DNA of 64,000 nt from Chromohalobacter canadensis (lineage in GTDB: Bacteria; Pseudomonadota; Gammaproteobacteria; Pseudomonadales; Halomonadaceae). The position numbers and the translations under genes are program-made. This document shows, one piece after another, positions 1-8,416 of the stretch. The first letter of the stretch is position 1, and each line of letters starts with the position of its first letter. The notes beneath the pieces are model-generated. The model had not been told where the DNA came from, made no database searches, and worked only from the letters and a program-made list of their open reading frames with translations. Where the stretch lies: contig NZ_JAJQJH010000001.1 in the NCBI RefSeq assembly GCF_029544075.1, positions 682,001-746,000 on the forward strand, written 5' to 3'.

Positions 1-365
1 TTTCGCAAGCGATGCTGCCACTGCTCCATCGCGCCGAGGCCGGACGTATCGTTAACCTGTCGAGCAGCCTCGGTTCGCTCAAGCTTAACGGCGATCCCTC
101 CTGGGAAGCCTATGACGTTAAACTGATCGGTTACAATGCGTCGAAGACCGCGCTGAACATGCTGACGGTGCAACTCGCAGCGGAGCTGCGTGACAGCCGT
201 ATCACCGTTCAGTCCATCTGCCCCGGGCTCACGGCGACCGATCTAACCGGCCACACGGGCAATCGCCTGCCCGCCGAAGCCGCCATGGCCCCGGCGGGTG
301 CCGCACTTGCCGACAGTGTCCGAACGGGAGGTTTTGCCGATGCACAGGGTGATCTTCCCTGGTGA
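1..365 (+). CDS. SDR family oxidoreductase, 3' part
   Basis: Only the C-terminal part lies in the window; the frame is open from base 3 and ends in TGA at 363-365. The visible protein has the second half of a classical short-chain dehydrogenase: the strand with catalytic Ser (IVNLSSSLGS), the YNASK tetrad motif (Tyr-x3-Lys), and the following CPGLTATDLTG loop that normally closes over the nicotinamide. The Rossmann TGxxxGIG motif must lie upstream of the window. This pattern (VNLSSSLGS, YNASKTALNMLT, PGLTATDL) resembles NADPH-dependent carbonyl or alcohol reductases of unknown substrate. It converges on the next gene. Function beyond NAD(P)-linked oxidoreduction cannot be assigned. Confidence 0.85.
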   Translation, partial: SQAMLPLLHRAEAGRIVNLSSSLGSLKLNGDPSWEAYDVKLIGYNASKTALNMLTVQLAAELRDSRITVQSICPGLTATDLTGHTGNRLPAEAAMAPAGAALADSVRTGGFADAQGDLPW

Positions 366-487
366 CTGTTTTCGCTGACAGCCTGACATTGACGTCAGGT
401 GGCGATTTTGGACGCATGTGCTGGCTTCCTAAAAAGGGAGTCAGTCCATCAGTCGAGTATGACCTATCAAGGATTCATGCGGGAAAG

Positions 488-1255
488 CTAGTTGGTAGTC
501 AATCCTCCATCGACGGCCAAGATCGACCCAGTAACCCAATGAGCTTGCTCCGACGCCAGAAATACTGCTGCGCCAGAGATATCGTCTGGCTCGCCAATGC
601 GGCCGAGAGGGTAAATCGTCTTGATCATTTCAGAAAATCGCGTTTTTCCGTCTTCGGTAAGCTTCTCAAAATTCGACCGCACCAAGGGCGAATTAACAGT
701 CCCAGGCGCAATAGCGTTGACTCGGACGCCTTTTGAGCCAATCTCATAGGCGAGAGATTTGGTGAAAGCGTTTATGGCTCCTTTGGTCAATGAATATGCC
801 GTCGAGGGTCTCCCCGGCAACATGCGATGTGCAAAATAGGAGGAAATATTTATAACGTTTCCCTTACGCGCTTCAATTGCGTCGAGCAAGAACTGTGTCA
901 GGACATAGGGCGCCTTTACGTTAAGGTTTAGATGTCGATCCAAATCGGTTTCGGCAGTTTCAGTGAATGGAGTGAAGCTTCCAGCGCCAGCGTTATTAAC
1001 CAGAATATCCACCTCTGACCAGATGGCGAGTATGTTTTGAGCCGTGTTTATAACCTCCTCTATATTTGACAAGTCGGCCGACAAAGTATTGACTTCGGTA
1101 TTGTATGAAGAAAGAACGCCAGCCGCTTCTCTGAGTTTTTCCTCATTGCGTGAAACCAGTAACAAGCTGGCACCGTTTTGGGCGTATGCTTTAGCAATTC
1201 CCAGGCCAATGCCGTCGCTGCCACCCGTAATTACTGCTCTTTTATTTGATAACAT
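488..1255 (-). CDS. SDR family NAD(P)-dependent oxidoreductase
   Basis: A 255-residue classical SDR. Near the N-terminus is the cofactor motif TGGSDGIG, followed by NNAG about residue 87, catalytic Ser in the ISSYFAH strand, YSLTK about residue 156, and a C-terminal GSILAVDGG. I chose the ATG at 1255 because AGGAGGT lies five bases before it (1260-1266 on the complement); an ATG five codons further out has no such site. The gene is divergent from a LysR gene across 181 bases containing palindromes, so it is probably that regulator's target. Base use is unlike the neighbours: two 60-base lines I counted (961-1020 and 1081-1140) are 50% and 40% GC in a clearly GC-richer region, suggesting acquisition. 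Substrate unknown. Confidence 0.85.
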   Translation of the reverse strand: MLSNKRAVITGGSDGIGLGIAKAYAQNGASLLLVSRNEEKLREAAGVLSSYNTEVNTLSADLSNIEEVINTAQNILAIWSEVDILVNNAGAGSFTPFTETAETDLDRHLNLNVKAPYVLTQFLLDAIEARKGNVINISSYFAHRMLPGRPSTAYSLTKGAINAFTKSLAYEIGSKGVRVNAIAPGTVNSPLVRSNFEKLTEDGKTRFSEMIKTIYPLGRIGEPDDISGAAVFLASEQAHWVTGSILAVDGGLTTN

Positions 1256-1259
1256 TGTT

Positions 1260-1266
1260 ACCTCCT
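1260..1266 (-). promoter_or_regulatory. Strong ribosome binding site deciding the SDR start
   Basis: On the complement, AGGAGGT is followed by five bases and ATG at 1255. It rules in the shorter SDR protein over the ATG at 1270. Confidence 0.8.
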
Positions 1267-1335
1267 GCATTCAGTTATCTCCGTCATTAAAGAGCGATCT
1301 GAAAGAATGGTCTCTATAAGGCCCTCCTTTAGTTT

Positions 1336-1406
1336 CTAGTGGCCTATAGGTTCCAAATATCAATGAAAGGCTAATCTGGATTGAATCTTGCTACTAGTGC
1401 CACTAG
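1336..1406. promoter_or_regulatory. Candidate LysR operator pair between SDR and lysR
   Basis: Two related dyads sit in the divergent intergenic region. The perfect one is CTAGTG-C-CACTAG at 1394-1406, centred 37 bases before the LysR start codon. The imperfect one is CTAGTGGCCTATAG at 1336-1349 (10 of 14 positions symmetric) and shares the CTAGTG half-site. Two spaced sites with a common half-site are typical of LysR recognition and activation sites; which protein binds is inferred from position. Confidence 0.5.
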
Positions 1407-1436
1407 GCTTGATGTGTTTTTGAAATAAGATCAATA

Positions 1437-2330
1437 ATGCCACGAGATCACATCAATCAGCTTGCCGCTTTCCTGGCCGTCGCCAAGGAACGGAGTTTCA
1501 CGAAGGCAGCCGCGCGACTAGGGGTTACGCCGTCAGCTGTGAGTCACACTGTGAAGGGACTAGAGAAGCGGCTCGGAGTGAGCCTGCTGTCGCGCACGAC
1601 ACGCAACGTCGCGGCGACGGATGCGGGTGAACGTCTACAACGACGCGTCGGTCCGCTGATGGAGCAGATTGATGCGGAACTCGAAGACTTGGGGGAGCTG
1701 CGTGATAGGCCTGCCGGCATCATCCGGATCACCTGCACCGAAGCAGTTATCGAGACCGTGTTCCGGCCCAAGCTCGCCGCCTTCCTGCAACAGTATCCAG
1801 ACATCCATGTCGAACTCAGCCAGGACTATGCGCTTACCGACATCGTTGGGGAGAAGTTCGATGCGGGCGTTCGCATCGGCGGGGCGATTGAGCGGGACAT
1901 GGTGGCCATGCGCATCGGTCCGGATTGGCGGTTCAGCGTCATCGGTTCGCCGGCCTACTTCGAGCGTCGATCCTCGCCTGCCACGCCTTATGAGCTCAGT
2001 AATCACAACTGTATCAATATTCGACTTGCTGCCGGCAGCTTTATGCGTTGGAAGTTCCGCTCACCCGAAGACCGTGACCTCCATTTGCGTGTCGAGGGAC
2101 AGGCCGCATTCAATACCACTACGTCCGTGCTCGGTGCAGCACTCGATGGAATTGGTCTCGGCTTCGTGCCTCAGGAACTGGCTGCGCCGTACTTGGCCGA
2201 TGGGCGCCTGGTGGAAGTTTTGACGGATTGGTGCCCAATGATCGACGGGTTTCACCTCTACTATCCCAGTCGGAAGCGAAAATCGCCTGCCTTCGCAGCC
2301 TTCATCGAGGCCATGCGCTACAGAGAATAG
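1437..2330 (+). CDS. LysR family transcriptional regulator
   Basis: A 297-residue protein with the LysR layout. The N-terminal winged helix-turn-helix covers residues 5-65 (FLAVAKERSFTKAAARLGVTP, split by SAVSHTVKGLEKRLG). A linker helix follows, then a periplasmic-binding-like effector domain with the usual RITCTEAVIETVFRPKL entry strand and a late GIGLGFVPQ stretch. It falls in the broad CrgA/DsdC-like group often found beside short-chain dehydrogenases. It is divergent from the SDR at 488-1255 and probably controls it. The start has only a weak purine-rich site; no in-frame start nearby is better. The effector cannot be read from sequence. Confidence 0.9.
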   Translation: MPRDHINQLAAFLAVAKERSFTKAAARLGVTPSAVSHTVKGLEKRLGVSLLSRTTRNVAATDAGERLQRRVGPLMEQIDAELEDLGELRDRPAGIIRITCTEAVIETVFRPKLAAFLQQYPDIHVELSQDYALTDIVGEKFDAGVRIGGAIERDMVAMRIGPDWRFSVIGSPAYFERRSSPATPYELSNHNCINIRLAAGSFMRWKFRSPEDRDLHLRVEGQAAFNTTTSVLGAALDGIGLGFVPQELAAPYLADGRLVEVLTDWCPMIDGFHLYYPSRKRKSPAFAAFIEAMRYRE

Positions 2331-2445
2331 CCTTCTCGCCATTCCCAGCTATAAGCGTCCGGACGAACGAAGAGAAGGTCGTTAACCGTTTTTCGTTGAG
2401 ATCGCCGTGATTCTGCGGTCGTGCTTGCAGACGTTGTCTACGCCT

Positions 2446-2955
2446 TCACTGGGAGGCGGCGGGATACGAGGGGATTGGCCGGTGCTCGAGGACTCGGCGC
2501 AAGACGAAACTGGAGTGCGCGCCGGTGACGCCTTCGATACGCGTGATCTGATTGAGCAACAGGTTCTGGTAGTCATCCATATCGTGGACCACGACCTTGA
2601 GTTGGTAATCGGCCTCCTGGCCTGTGATCAGCAGGCATTCCTGTACCTGCGGCAGTGCCGCGACCTTGGCCTCGAAGTTGGCGAAGCGCTCAGGGGTATG
2701 CCGGTCCATGGAGATATGCAAGAGCGCCGTGAGGCTATGGCCCAGCCGTTTGGCATCTACCAGGGCACGATAGCCGGTGATCAGTCCGCTGTCTTCCAGG
2801 GCACGCACGCGTCGCAGGCAGGGTGAAGGCGACAGGCCGATGCGCTCGGCCAGTTCCTGATTATTGATACGTCCATGGCGTTGGAGGATATCGAGTATTT
2901 GGCGGTCGTAACGGTCAAGCGTCACTCCGACGACAGGCGTGCTCTCTTTTGGCAT
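2446..2955 (-). CDS. Lrp/AsnC family transcriptional regulator
   Basis: 169 residues. An N-terminal winged helix (LDRYDRQILDILQRHGRINN, then ELAERIGLSPSPCLRRVRAL) is followed by the RAM/AsnC ligand domain (HISMDRHTPERFANFEAKVA and VQECLLITGQEADYQLKVVV), ending in a variable tail. The sequence is close to the global Lrp/BkdR type. It is divergent from leuA, and E. coli Lrp acts on leucine genes, so autoregulation plus control of leuA is a reasonable inference. The 159-base intergenic region is AT-rich and contains a TATAAT hexamer on the complement (2985-2990) inside an AT-rich dyad. Confidence 0.92.
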   Translation of the reverse strand: MPKESTPVVGVTLDRYDRQILDILQRHGRINNQELAERIGLSPSPCLRRVRALEDSGLITGYRALVDAKRLGHSLTALLHISMDRHTPERFANFEAKVAALPQVQECLLITGQEADYQLKVVVHDMDDYQNLLLNQITRIEGVTGAHSSFVLRRVLEHRPIPSYPAASQ

Positions 2956-2969
2956 TATCGTTCTCTAAC

Positions 2970-3002
2970 AAGAGTTATATTGGAATTATATGCTAAAAAA
3001 TA
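2970..3002. promoter_or_regulatory. AT-rich dyad, probable Lrp-type site and lrp-side -10
   Basis: An AT-rich imperfect dyad (TTATATTGGAATTATAT at 2975-2991) lies between the divergent Lrp-type gene and leuA. It contains TATAAT on the complement at 2990-2985, about 30 bases before the regulator's start codon. Lrp sites are degenerate and AT-rich, so this is only a candidate autoregulatory site. Confidence 0.35.
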
Positions 3003-3114
3003 ATCTCGTCGAGGATGATTTTGCAATCGCCTGCGGGACAGAGCGGCGTAGACTGTGATCATTGCCACGAGCAATTGAATTGGCTCGTTCATCCATTTTC
3101 ACAGGACTGTTGTC

Positions 3115-4806
3115 ATGAGTTGCTTCGATCATCGCAAGTACCGCCCGGCGCCGCGTGTGCCAGCCTTCGATCGCCAATGGCCGGATCGTGACTTGGTGGC
3201 GGCGCCGACCTGGGTCAGCGAGGACCTGCGCGACGGCAATCAAGCGCTACTCGAACCGATGAGTGTCGAACAGAAGCAGCGTCTGTGGCATCAGATCATC
3301 AAGGTCGGCATCAAGGAAGTCATGGTCGGCTTTCCATCGGCCAGTCAGCCCGATTACGATTTCGTGCGCTGGCTGATCGAGGAGGACCAGATCCCCGACG
3401 ATGTGACCATCGCGGTGCTGGTGCAGTGCCGCGAACATCTGATCGAGCGAACCTTCGCCTCGTTGGTCGGTGCCAAGCGCGCCATCGTGCATCTCTACAA
3501 TTCCACCTCGACCGTGCAGCGTGATCGCGTTTTCGAGATGGACCGCCAAGGCATCGTCGACATCGCCGTACAGGGGGCGAGCTGGGTCAAGGCACACGCT
3601 GCGCGCTATCCCGACGTCGAGTGGCGCTTCGAATACACACCCGAAAGTTTTTCCAGTACCGAGATCGATTTCTCGCTTGAGATCTGCGAAGCGGTGATGG
3701 ACGTCTGGCAGCCGACGCCGGAGGAAAAGTGCATTCTCAATCTCCCCACCACGGTCGAGGTGGGCGGACCGCATCACCATGCCGATCAGATCGAGTATTT
3801 CTGCCAGCATATCAGCCGCCGCGACAGCGTGATCGTCTCGGTACATACGCATAATGATCGCGGAGGTGCGGTGGCATCCGCCGAACTCGCCTTGCTGGCC
3901 GGTGCCGAGCGTGTCGAAGGTACGTTGCTGGGCAATGGCGAGCGTACCGGCAACATGGATATCGTCACTTTGGCGATGAATCTGTACAGCCAGGGCATCG
4001 ATCCCGAACTCGATTTGTCGCGTCCCGACGAGATCATCGAGGTGGTGCAGGAATGCACCGGTATTCCGATGCATCCGCGTCATCCCTGGGTGGGGGAGAT
4101 GGTCTATACCGCGTTTTCCGGCAGCCACCAGGACGCCATCCGCAAGTCGCTCAGAAAGCAGCAAGCGGACGAGCCGTGGCAAGTGGCCTACCTGCCGATC
4201 GATCCGCGCGATATCGGGCGCGATTATCAGGCGGTCATTCGCGTCAATAGCCAATCCGGCAAGGGCGGTATGACGTTCCTGCTCGAGCGCGATTACGGTA
4301 TCAGCCTGCCGCGCTGGATGGCGCTGGAGCTGGCCCCGGCGGTGCAGGCGGTGAGCGAGACGGTGAGTGGCGAGTTGTCCAGCCAGCGCATTCGCGAGGT
4401 GCTGACCGAGACCTTCTGTCGGCATGAACCGCTCTCGTTGACTGGCTACCGGCTGGATCGTGACGCCGATGAAAGCTTGACGGTGTCGCTCAACGATGCC
4501 GGTCGGGCCGTGCGTTTGAGTGGCCAGGGCAACGGTGTCATTTCGTCTTTCATGACCGCTTGGCAAACCCATACAGGGCAATCGGTGAGTGTCGTCGATT
4601 ACAGCGAGCACGCGCTGGGCGAGGGTAGTGACGCCGTGGCGATCGCCTTCGTGCAACTCAATGTAGGAGGGCAGCGCATCAGTGGCATGGCCGAGGACGG
4701 CGACACCGTCAGTGCGTCCCTCAAGGCCGTATTGAGCGCGCTCAATCGCGCGGGGCATCAAGACACGATGTCGGAGTTGGCGGCCGAGGCGCAGGCCTCA
4801 GCATAG
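3115..4806 (+). CDS. leuA: 2-isopropylmalate synthase (long, class II type)
   Basis: Catalyses acetyl-CoA + 2-oxoisovalerate to 2-isopropylmalate, the committed step of leucine synthesis. The 563 residues and start (MSCFDHRKYRP, then TWVSEDLRDGNQAL) match the yeast/actinobacterial-type bacterial enzyme rather than the E. coli form. The TIM barrel carries the DGNQ metal-binding motif, the HxH pair in VSVHTHNDRGGAVA and NGERTGNMD; the C-terminal LeuA dimer domain (from about residue 430) is the leucine feedback site. ATG at 3115 has AGGA nine bases upstream. It stands alone, about 57 kb from leuCDB, and is divergent from an Lrp-type regulator. A hairpin at 4823 follows. Confidence 0.96.
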   Translation: MSCFDHRKYRPAPRVPAFDRQWPDRDLVAAPTWVSEDLRDGNQALLEPMSVEQKQRLWHQIIKVGIKEVMVGFPSASQPDYDFVRWLIEEDQIPDDVTIAVLVQCREHLIERTFASLVGAKRAIVHLYNSTSTVQRDRVFEMDRQGIVDIAVQGASWVKAHAARYPDVEWRFEYTPESFSSTEIDFSLEICEAVMDVWQPTPEEKCILNLPTTVEVGGPHHHADQIEYFCQHISRRDSVIVSVHTHNDRGGAVASAELALLAGAERVEGTLLGNGERTGNMDIVTLAMNLYSQGIDPELDLSRPDEIIEVVQECTGIPMHPRHPWVGEMVYTAFSGSHQDAIRKSLRKQQADEPWQVAYLPIDPRDIGRDYQAVIRVNSQSGKGGMTFLLERDYGISLPRWMALELAPAVQAVSETVSGELSSQRIREVLTETFCRHEPLSLTGYRLDRDADESLTVSLNDAGRAVRLSGQGNGVISSFMTAWQTHTGQSVSVVDYSEHALGEGSDAVAIAFVQLNVGGQRISGMAEDGDTVSASLKAVLSALNRAGHQDTMSELAAEAQASA

Positions 4807-4822
4807 AACGGCAGCTAGTGAT

Positions 4823-4861
4823 GCGCCACGACCGTATGAATCCGGAGAGCGGTCGTGGCGC
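4823..4861. terminator. Convergent hairpin between leuA and tctC-like gene
   Basis: Perfect 12-bp stem GCGCCACGACCG / CGGTCGTGGCGC with a 15-base loop between two convergent genes. There is no clear U-tract on either strand, so it may be a bidirectional or Rho-assisted end. Confidence 0.5.
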
Positions 4862-4873
4862 GTCGCGTGATGT

Positions 4874-5854
4874 CTACTGCTTGGCGAGGCCGATGGCCTT
4901 CATGATTTCACCGAATTCGGCGTCGCTTGTCTCCATGTAGTCGCCAAAAGCCTGTGCGTCTTTCCATTGCACTCCATAGCCTTGCTTGGCCATGAAAGTT
5001 TGATAGGTGTCGCTTTCGTAGGCGGCATGCAAGGCGGTTTCCAGCGTCTCGACGATGTCGTCGTCCATGCCTTGTGGCCCTATGACGCCGCGCCATGCGC
5101 CCGTGGTGAAGTCACTGTCTACCTGCGAGGCTACGGTGGGCACATCGGGGAAGCTTTCCAGGGGTTCCTCGGCCATTACGCCGAGGCTACGTACGCGGCC
5201 GGACTCGATCATCGAGCGCGCCTCGGGTAGCGAGGTGGCGGCCATGTCGACGCCACCGGAGGCGAGTTCCGTCATGGCCGGCGCGGCCCCTTGGCTGGGG
5301 ATCCAGTTGACCTTGTCGGCGGGCATGTCGAGATCCATCAGTAGTCCGCCCAGCGCGACATGCCAGATACCCCCGAGCCCAGTGCCGGAGGCATTGAAGT
5401 GGCCGTCGGGCTGATCGCGGATCGCCTCCATTAATTCGTCCAGATCCTGGTAGTTGGCATCCTCGGCGACGCTGATGCTGGCGGCATCGAAGTTGATCTG
5501 TCCGATTGGGGTGAAGTCTTCGTAGGTGAGATCGGTCAGGCCTTGCCAATGCATCATGTTGATCTCGACCGTGCCCAGGCCGAGCGTATAGCCATCGGGT
5601 TTGGCCCGCGCGATGGCGGTATGTCCCACGACGCCGCTACCGCCCGTGCGGTTGACCACATTGATGGTTTCGCCGAGTTCTTCCTCCAGGGCTTTGGCGA
5701 TGATGCGTGCCGTGGCATCGGTCCCGCCGCCGGCGGCCCAAGGGACGATCAGCGTGATGGGTTTTTCGGGATAATCGGCAAGCGCAGGAGTGGCGAGCCC
5801 CATGACCAGTGCCGCGGCAAGCCAATACGGTGTGCGTGGTGTGGCGTGTCCCAT
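4874..5854 (-). CDS. Bug/TctC family tripartite tricarboxylate transporter substrate-binding protein
   Basis: 326 residues with a clear Sec signal peptide (PYWLAAALVMGLATPALA, cleavage before DYPEKP). The mature protein begins with the Bug family strand ITLIVPWAAGGGTDATAR and keeps the GGSGVVGHTAIARAKPDGYT segment, both diagnostic of TctC-like periplasmic receptors for carboxylates. The membrane partners TctA and TctB are not adjacent; the only tctAB in the window belong to the aldarate operon with their own receptor. It is therefore an orphan receptor here, possibly using a remote permease or acting as a sensor. It converges on leuA. The ligand is unknown. Confidence 0.9.
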   Translation of the reverse strand: MGHATPRTPYWLAAALVMGLATPALADYPEKPITLIVPWAAGGGTDATARIIAKALEEELGETINVVNRTGGSGVVGHTAIARAKPDGYTLGLGTVEINMMHWQGLTDLTYEDFTPIGQINFDAASISVAEDANYQDLDELMEAIRDQPDGHFNASGTGLGGIWHVALGGLLMDLDMPADKVNWIPSQGAAPAMTELASGGVDMAATSLPEARSMIESGRVRSLGVMAEEPLESFPDVPTVASQVDSDFTTGAWRGVIGPQGMDDDIVETLETALHAAYESDTYQTFMAKQGYGVQWKDAQAFGDYMETSDAEFGEIMKAIGLAKQ

Positions 5855-5905
5855 TGTTATTGTCCCTCGTCATCGATCCGGTCAGGCCGGGTGGGTGGTA
5901 TAAGC

Positions 5906-5920
5906 TACTTAAGCTTTAAC
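5906..5920. promoter_or_regulatory. Small inverted repeat upstream of the tctC-like gene
   Basis: AAGCT-ACTTA-AGCTT, a perfect 5-bp inverted repeat with a 5-base centre, lies about 50 bases upstream of the tctC-like start in an otherwise gene-free 246-base stretch. It is a possible operator or -10 region; support is limited to position and symmetry. Confidence 0.25.
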
Positions 5921-6100
5921 AGGCACTCGGGCGCTTCGCTAATTCCGAAACTCAGCGTGCTGATAAAAGCTGGTTATCACGAGAGGGCGTTGGGCGCTAT
6001 GCGGTGTCTCGTTTGCGAGAGTGCATAAAACGGCATAGACGAATGGACAAGCTCGGCACGCCGGCAGGCATGCCGAATCAGGCAATTATAAGATCGCTGT

Positions 6101-6937
6101 TCAGGTGTCGCTGCGAACCTGTGCGTGGCTAATGAGGGCAAAGATGAAGGTGCCGCCGATCACGTTGCCGGCCAGCGTCGGCAGGGCGAAGTGGAAGAGG
6201 TACTCACCCAGGCTGGCCTGACCGGCGAACATCAAGTACATCACTTCTGTGGACCCCACGATGATATGCGTGAAACCACCCAGTGCGACAAGATAAGTGA
6301 CGATTAGAATCACCCAGATCTTGGCGCCGCCAGCGGCGGGGAGCAGCCAAACCATGGTAGCGATCATCCAGCCGGCAATGATGCCTTTGGCGAACATCTG
6401 GCCGCCAGTATTCTCCATGATGTGGTGCCCCAAACTGAGAAAGGCCTTATGTGTCTCGGCATCGAACACGGGCATGTAGAGGATCGCGTACGCGGAGATA
6501 GCCACCCCCACGAGGTTGCCGATGAGTACCACGCCCCATAGCTTCAATAGCTTGAGAAACTGCATGATGCGTGGTGTGCTCATGACCGGCAGAACTGCAG
6601 TGACGGTGTTTTCGGTGAAGAGTTGCTGACGTGCGAGGATGACCACCAGAAAGCCGATGGTGTAACCGAACGACTCGACGAGATAGCCGATATCGCTGTC
6701 CGGCAGGCGCGCGTGCAGCAGCCCCTTGGCGAGCATCGAGAAACTCATCGACAGGCCAGCGGCGATCGCCGACCAGAACAATGCCGAAGCGGCGCGTTTG
6801 AGTTCCGTTTCGCCTTCTTCCCGGATCGACTCATGGACGGCCGCCGCTCGCGATGGCCTGGGGCCGCCGTTGAGATGCAGGTCGTGTTCGTCATCTTCCA
6901 CCCGACTGGGTGGTGTGAGGTTGGAAGGGTGGCTCAC
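6101..6937 (-). CDS. Formate/nitrite transporter family protein (YfdC-like)
   Basis: 278 residues: a charged cytoplasmic N-terminus of about 45 residues (ESIREEGETELKR), then six predicted membrane segments of the FNT/aquaporin-like channel fold (ALFWSAIAAGLSMSFSMLAKG; YTIGFLVVILARQQLFTEN; VVLIGNLVGVAISAYAILY; GWMIATMVWLLPAAGG; WVILIVTYLVALGGFTHIIVG; TLAGNVIGGTFIFALI). The LFTENT loop and the G-N-x-V-G repeats are FNT hallmarks. The long acidic N-terminus resembles E. coli YfdC rather than FocA or NirC. GTG start at 6937 with AAGGA seven bases upstream. It is divergent from the MgtC-type gene. The transported anion is not deducible. Confidence 0.88.
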   Translation of the reverse strand: MSHPSNLTPPSRVEDDEHDLHLNGGPRPSRAAAVHESIREEGETELKRAASALFWSAIAAGLSMSFSMLAKGLLHARLPDSDIGYLVESFGYTIGFLVVILARQQLFTENTVTAVLPVMSTPRIMQFLKLLKLWGVVLIGNLVGVAISAYAILYMPVFDAETHKAFLSLGHHIMENTGGQMFAKGIIAGWMIATMVWLLPAAGGAKIWVILIVTYLVALGGFTHIIVGSTEVMYLMFAGQASLGEYLFHFALPTLAGNVIGGTFIFALISHAQVRSDT

Positions 6938-7046
6938 GCAGCTATCCTTCTATCGAAAGGTGGGAAATTGTCGTGGATTCTGTGGGGTACAGTGGCAGAC
7001 GCTATGCTGACACGATAGACGATAACGCAGGAGAAGGAAGAGGCGC

Positions 7047-7742
7047 ATGTCGGTGAGTGCATGGACGATAGTGATGCACCTGGGGGCTGCCTGGTTGGCG
7101 GGCAGCCTAATTGGGCTTGAACGTACCTTTCATGGTCGCCCCGCGGGGTTTCGCACACATGCGCTGGTATGCGTGGCCTCGGCGTTATTGATGCTGGTGA
7201 CGGTCTATCAATGGCAGTGGCTGGGCAGTGATGTACCCGAAGAGACGATCAGAACCGATCCCACACGCATGGCCCAGGGCATAATGACCGGCATCGGCTT
7301 CCTGGGGGCTGGCGTGATCTTCAAGGAGGGGCTGACGGTACATGGCCTGACCACAGCAGCGTCGATCTGGATTACCTCGGCGTTGGGCATACTCTTCGGC
7401 GTCGGCTTCTGGTGGCCGGGTGTGGTGGCGACGCTGGTGACCTTGCTGACGTTGTCGTTGTTTCGTTTCGTCGAGGCGCGGATGCCGAGCCGTACCTTCG
7501 CGCGCTGCGTTCTACGCTTCGATAGCCAGTGGATACCCGACGAGTCGGAGATTTATGCGCTCATGAAAGCGCACCGGTTCCATATCGAAAGCCTCAGCTA
7601 TCGCACGCGCGACGAGGGGCGCCAATTCGAATACCGTATGATGCTGCGGACGCACGATCGTCACTACCTGCCGTTATTGGCCACTGACCTGCGCAGCCAC
7701 GAGACGCTGTTGGAATTTCAGCTGTCGCCGACCGGTGAATGA
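7047..7742 (+). CDS. MgtC/SapB family membrane protein
   Basis: 231 residues. The N-terminal MgtC domain starts with the family motif AGSLIGLERTFHGRPAGFRTH and continues with ASALLMLVTVYQW, MAQGIMTGIGFLGAGVIFKE and GLTTAASIWITSALGILFGVG, giving about four membrane helices; an approximately 80-residue soluble C-terminal domain follows. MgtC proteins are linked to acid and magnesium-limitation survival in pathogens and to F-ATPase modulation; environmental homologues are mostly uncharacterised. It is divergent from the FNT channel gene across 109 bases. It ends in a convergent hairpin shared with the FlgO-like gene. Confidence 0.88.
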   Translation: MSVSAWTIVMHLGAAWLAGSLIGLERTFHGRPAGFRTHALVCVASALLMLVTVYQWQWLGSDVPEETIRTDPTRMAQGIMTGIGFLGAGVIFKEGLTVHGLTTAASIWITSALGILFGVGFWWPGVVATLVTLLTLSLFRFVEARMPSRTFARCVLRFDSQWIPDESEIYALMKAHRFHIESLSYRTRDEGRQFEYRMMLRTHDRHYLPLLATDLRSHETLLEFQLSPTGE

Positions 7743-7747
7743 TGCAG

Positions 7748-7780
7748 GCCCGCCAGCATCGATGTCGGGGGCTGGCGGGC
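7748..7780. terminator. Convergent hairpin, MgtC and FlgO-like genes
   Basis: Perfect 10-bp stem GCCCGCCAGC / GCTGGCGGGC with a 13-base loop, six bases after the MgtC-type stop codon. No U-tract is evident; it is probably a shared bidirectional transcript end. Confidence 0.5.
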
Positions 7781-7835
7781 GAAGCCAACGATGGCGCCCA
7801 TCACGAGGGGGCGCCACGTTTGCCAGGAAAGACGT

Positions 7836-8402
7836 TCACCAGTCAGAAGGCAGCAAGGCCCTGATGTCGTTGTCCATTGGCACTTCGAAGCTCGAGGCAC
7901 CCAAGACCTGGCGGTCTGCGATGCGTACCAGACGGGCGTTGACGAACAGCGTGTTCTCGCCTTGCGCATAGGTGCCCAGCAACACGGCCTGGGCATCGTG
8001 GTTATCGCTCAAGCGCTGAACGTTGCGTGACAGAATCAGTTCCCCGGTATTCTGCTCGATGTACAGGCTGTCGCGCATCTTCACTTCGATGACATTCAGG
8101 CCACCCTGCACGAGGCGCGAGGTGAAGGTCTCTGACAGCGTGCGCCCGAGCGTCGATGACTGATCCAGTTGGTCGACGTCGACGAACGTGGTGGCGATGA
8201 TCGGTGCTCGGTCGCCGAGGCTTTCGCTGCTGGTAGAGAGCAATTTGTCGGCGGCTTCATCGACGCGCATCAGCATGCTGGGCTCGGGGGCCGTCGCCTG
8301 ATTGTTCTGAAGAAGGCTGCAACCAGAGAGAACCAGCAACAGGATGGCCAATGTCAGCAGGCGCAGTGTGACGCGCCCGGTGTGGCGTTGGGCAGATGAC
8401 AT
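7836..8402 (-). CDS. FlgO-like outer membrane lipoprotein
   Basis: 188 residues. A basic N-terminus and hydrophobic stretch end in a lipobox (LLVLSGC), so it is an acylated lipoprotein. The body (MRVDEAADKLLSTS; IIATTFVDVDQLDQSSTLGR, then TLSETFTSRLVQGGLNVIEV) matches the FlgO domain first described in Vibrio flagellar outer-membrane proteins; homologues also occur away from flagellar loci, as here. Start chosen at ATG 8402, which has AGGAGA nine bases upstream; a GTG six codons earlier overlaps the stop of the preceding gene (GTGA). The overlap with the upstream lipoprotein gene makes the two a translationally linked pair. Confidence 0.8.
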   Translation of the reverse strand: MSSAQRHTGRVTLRLLTLAILLLVLSGCSLLQNNQATAPEPSMLMRVDEAADKLLSTSSESLGDRAPIIATTFVDVDQLDQSSTLGRTLSETFTSRLVQGGLNVIEVKMRDSLYIEQNTGELILSRNVQRLSDNHDAQAVLLGTYAQGENTLFVNARLVRIADRQVLGASSFEVPMDNDIRALLPSDW

Positions 8403-8416
8403 GTCGAGCGGTCTCC

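Noticed and set aside
3247-4761. 504-codon open frame opposite leuA
   Set aside because: High-GC antisense shadow of leuA; its His/Arg-rich product shows no family features.
6055-6075. Hairpin beyond the FNT gene as terminator
   Set aside because: The arms contain one wobble and no T-run follows; too weak to list.
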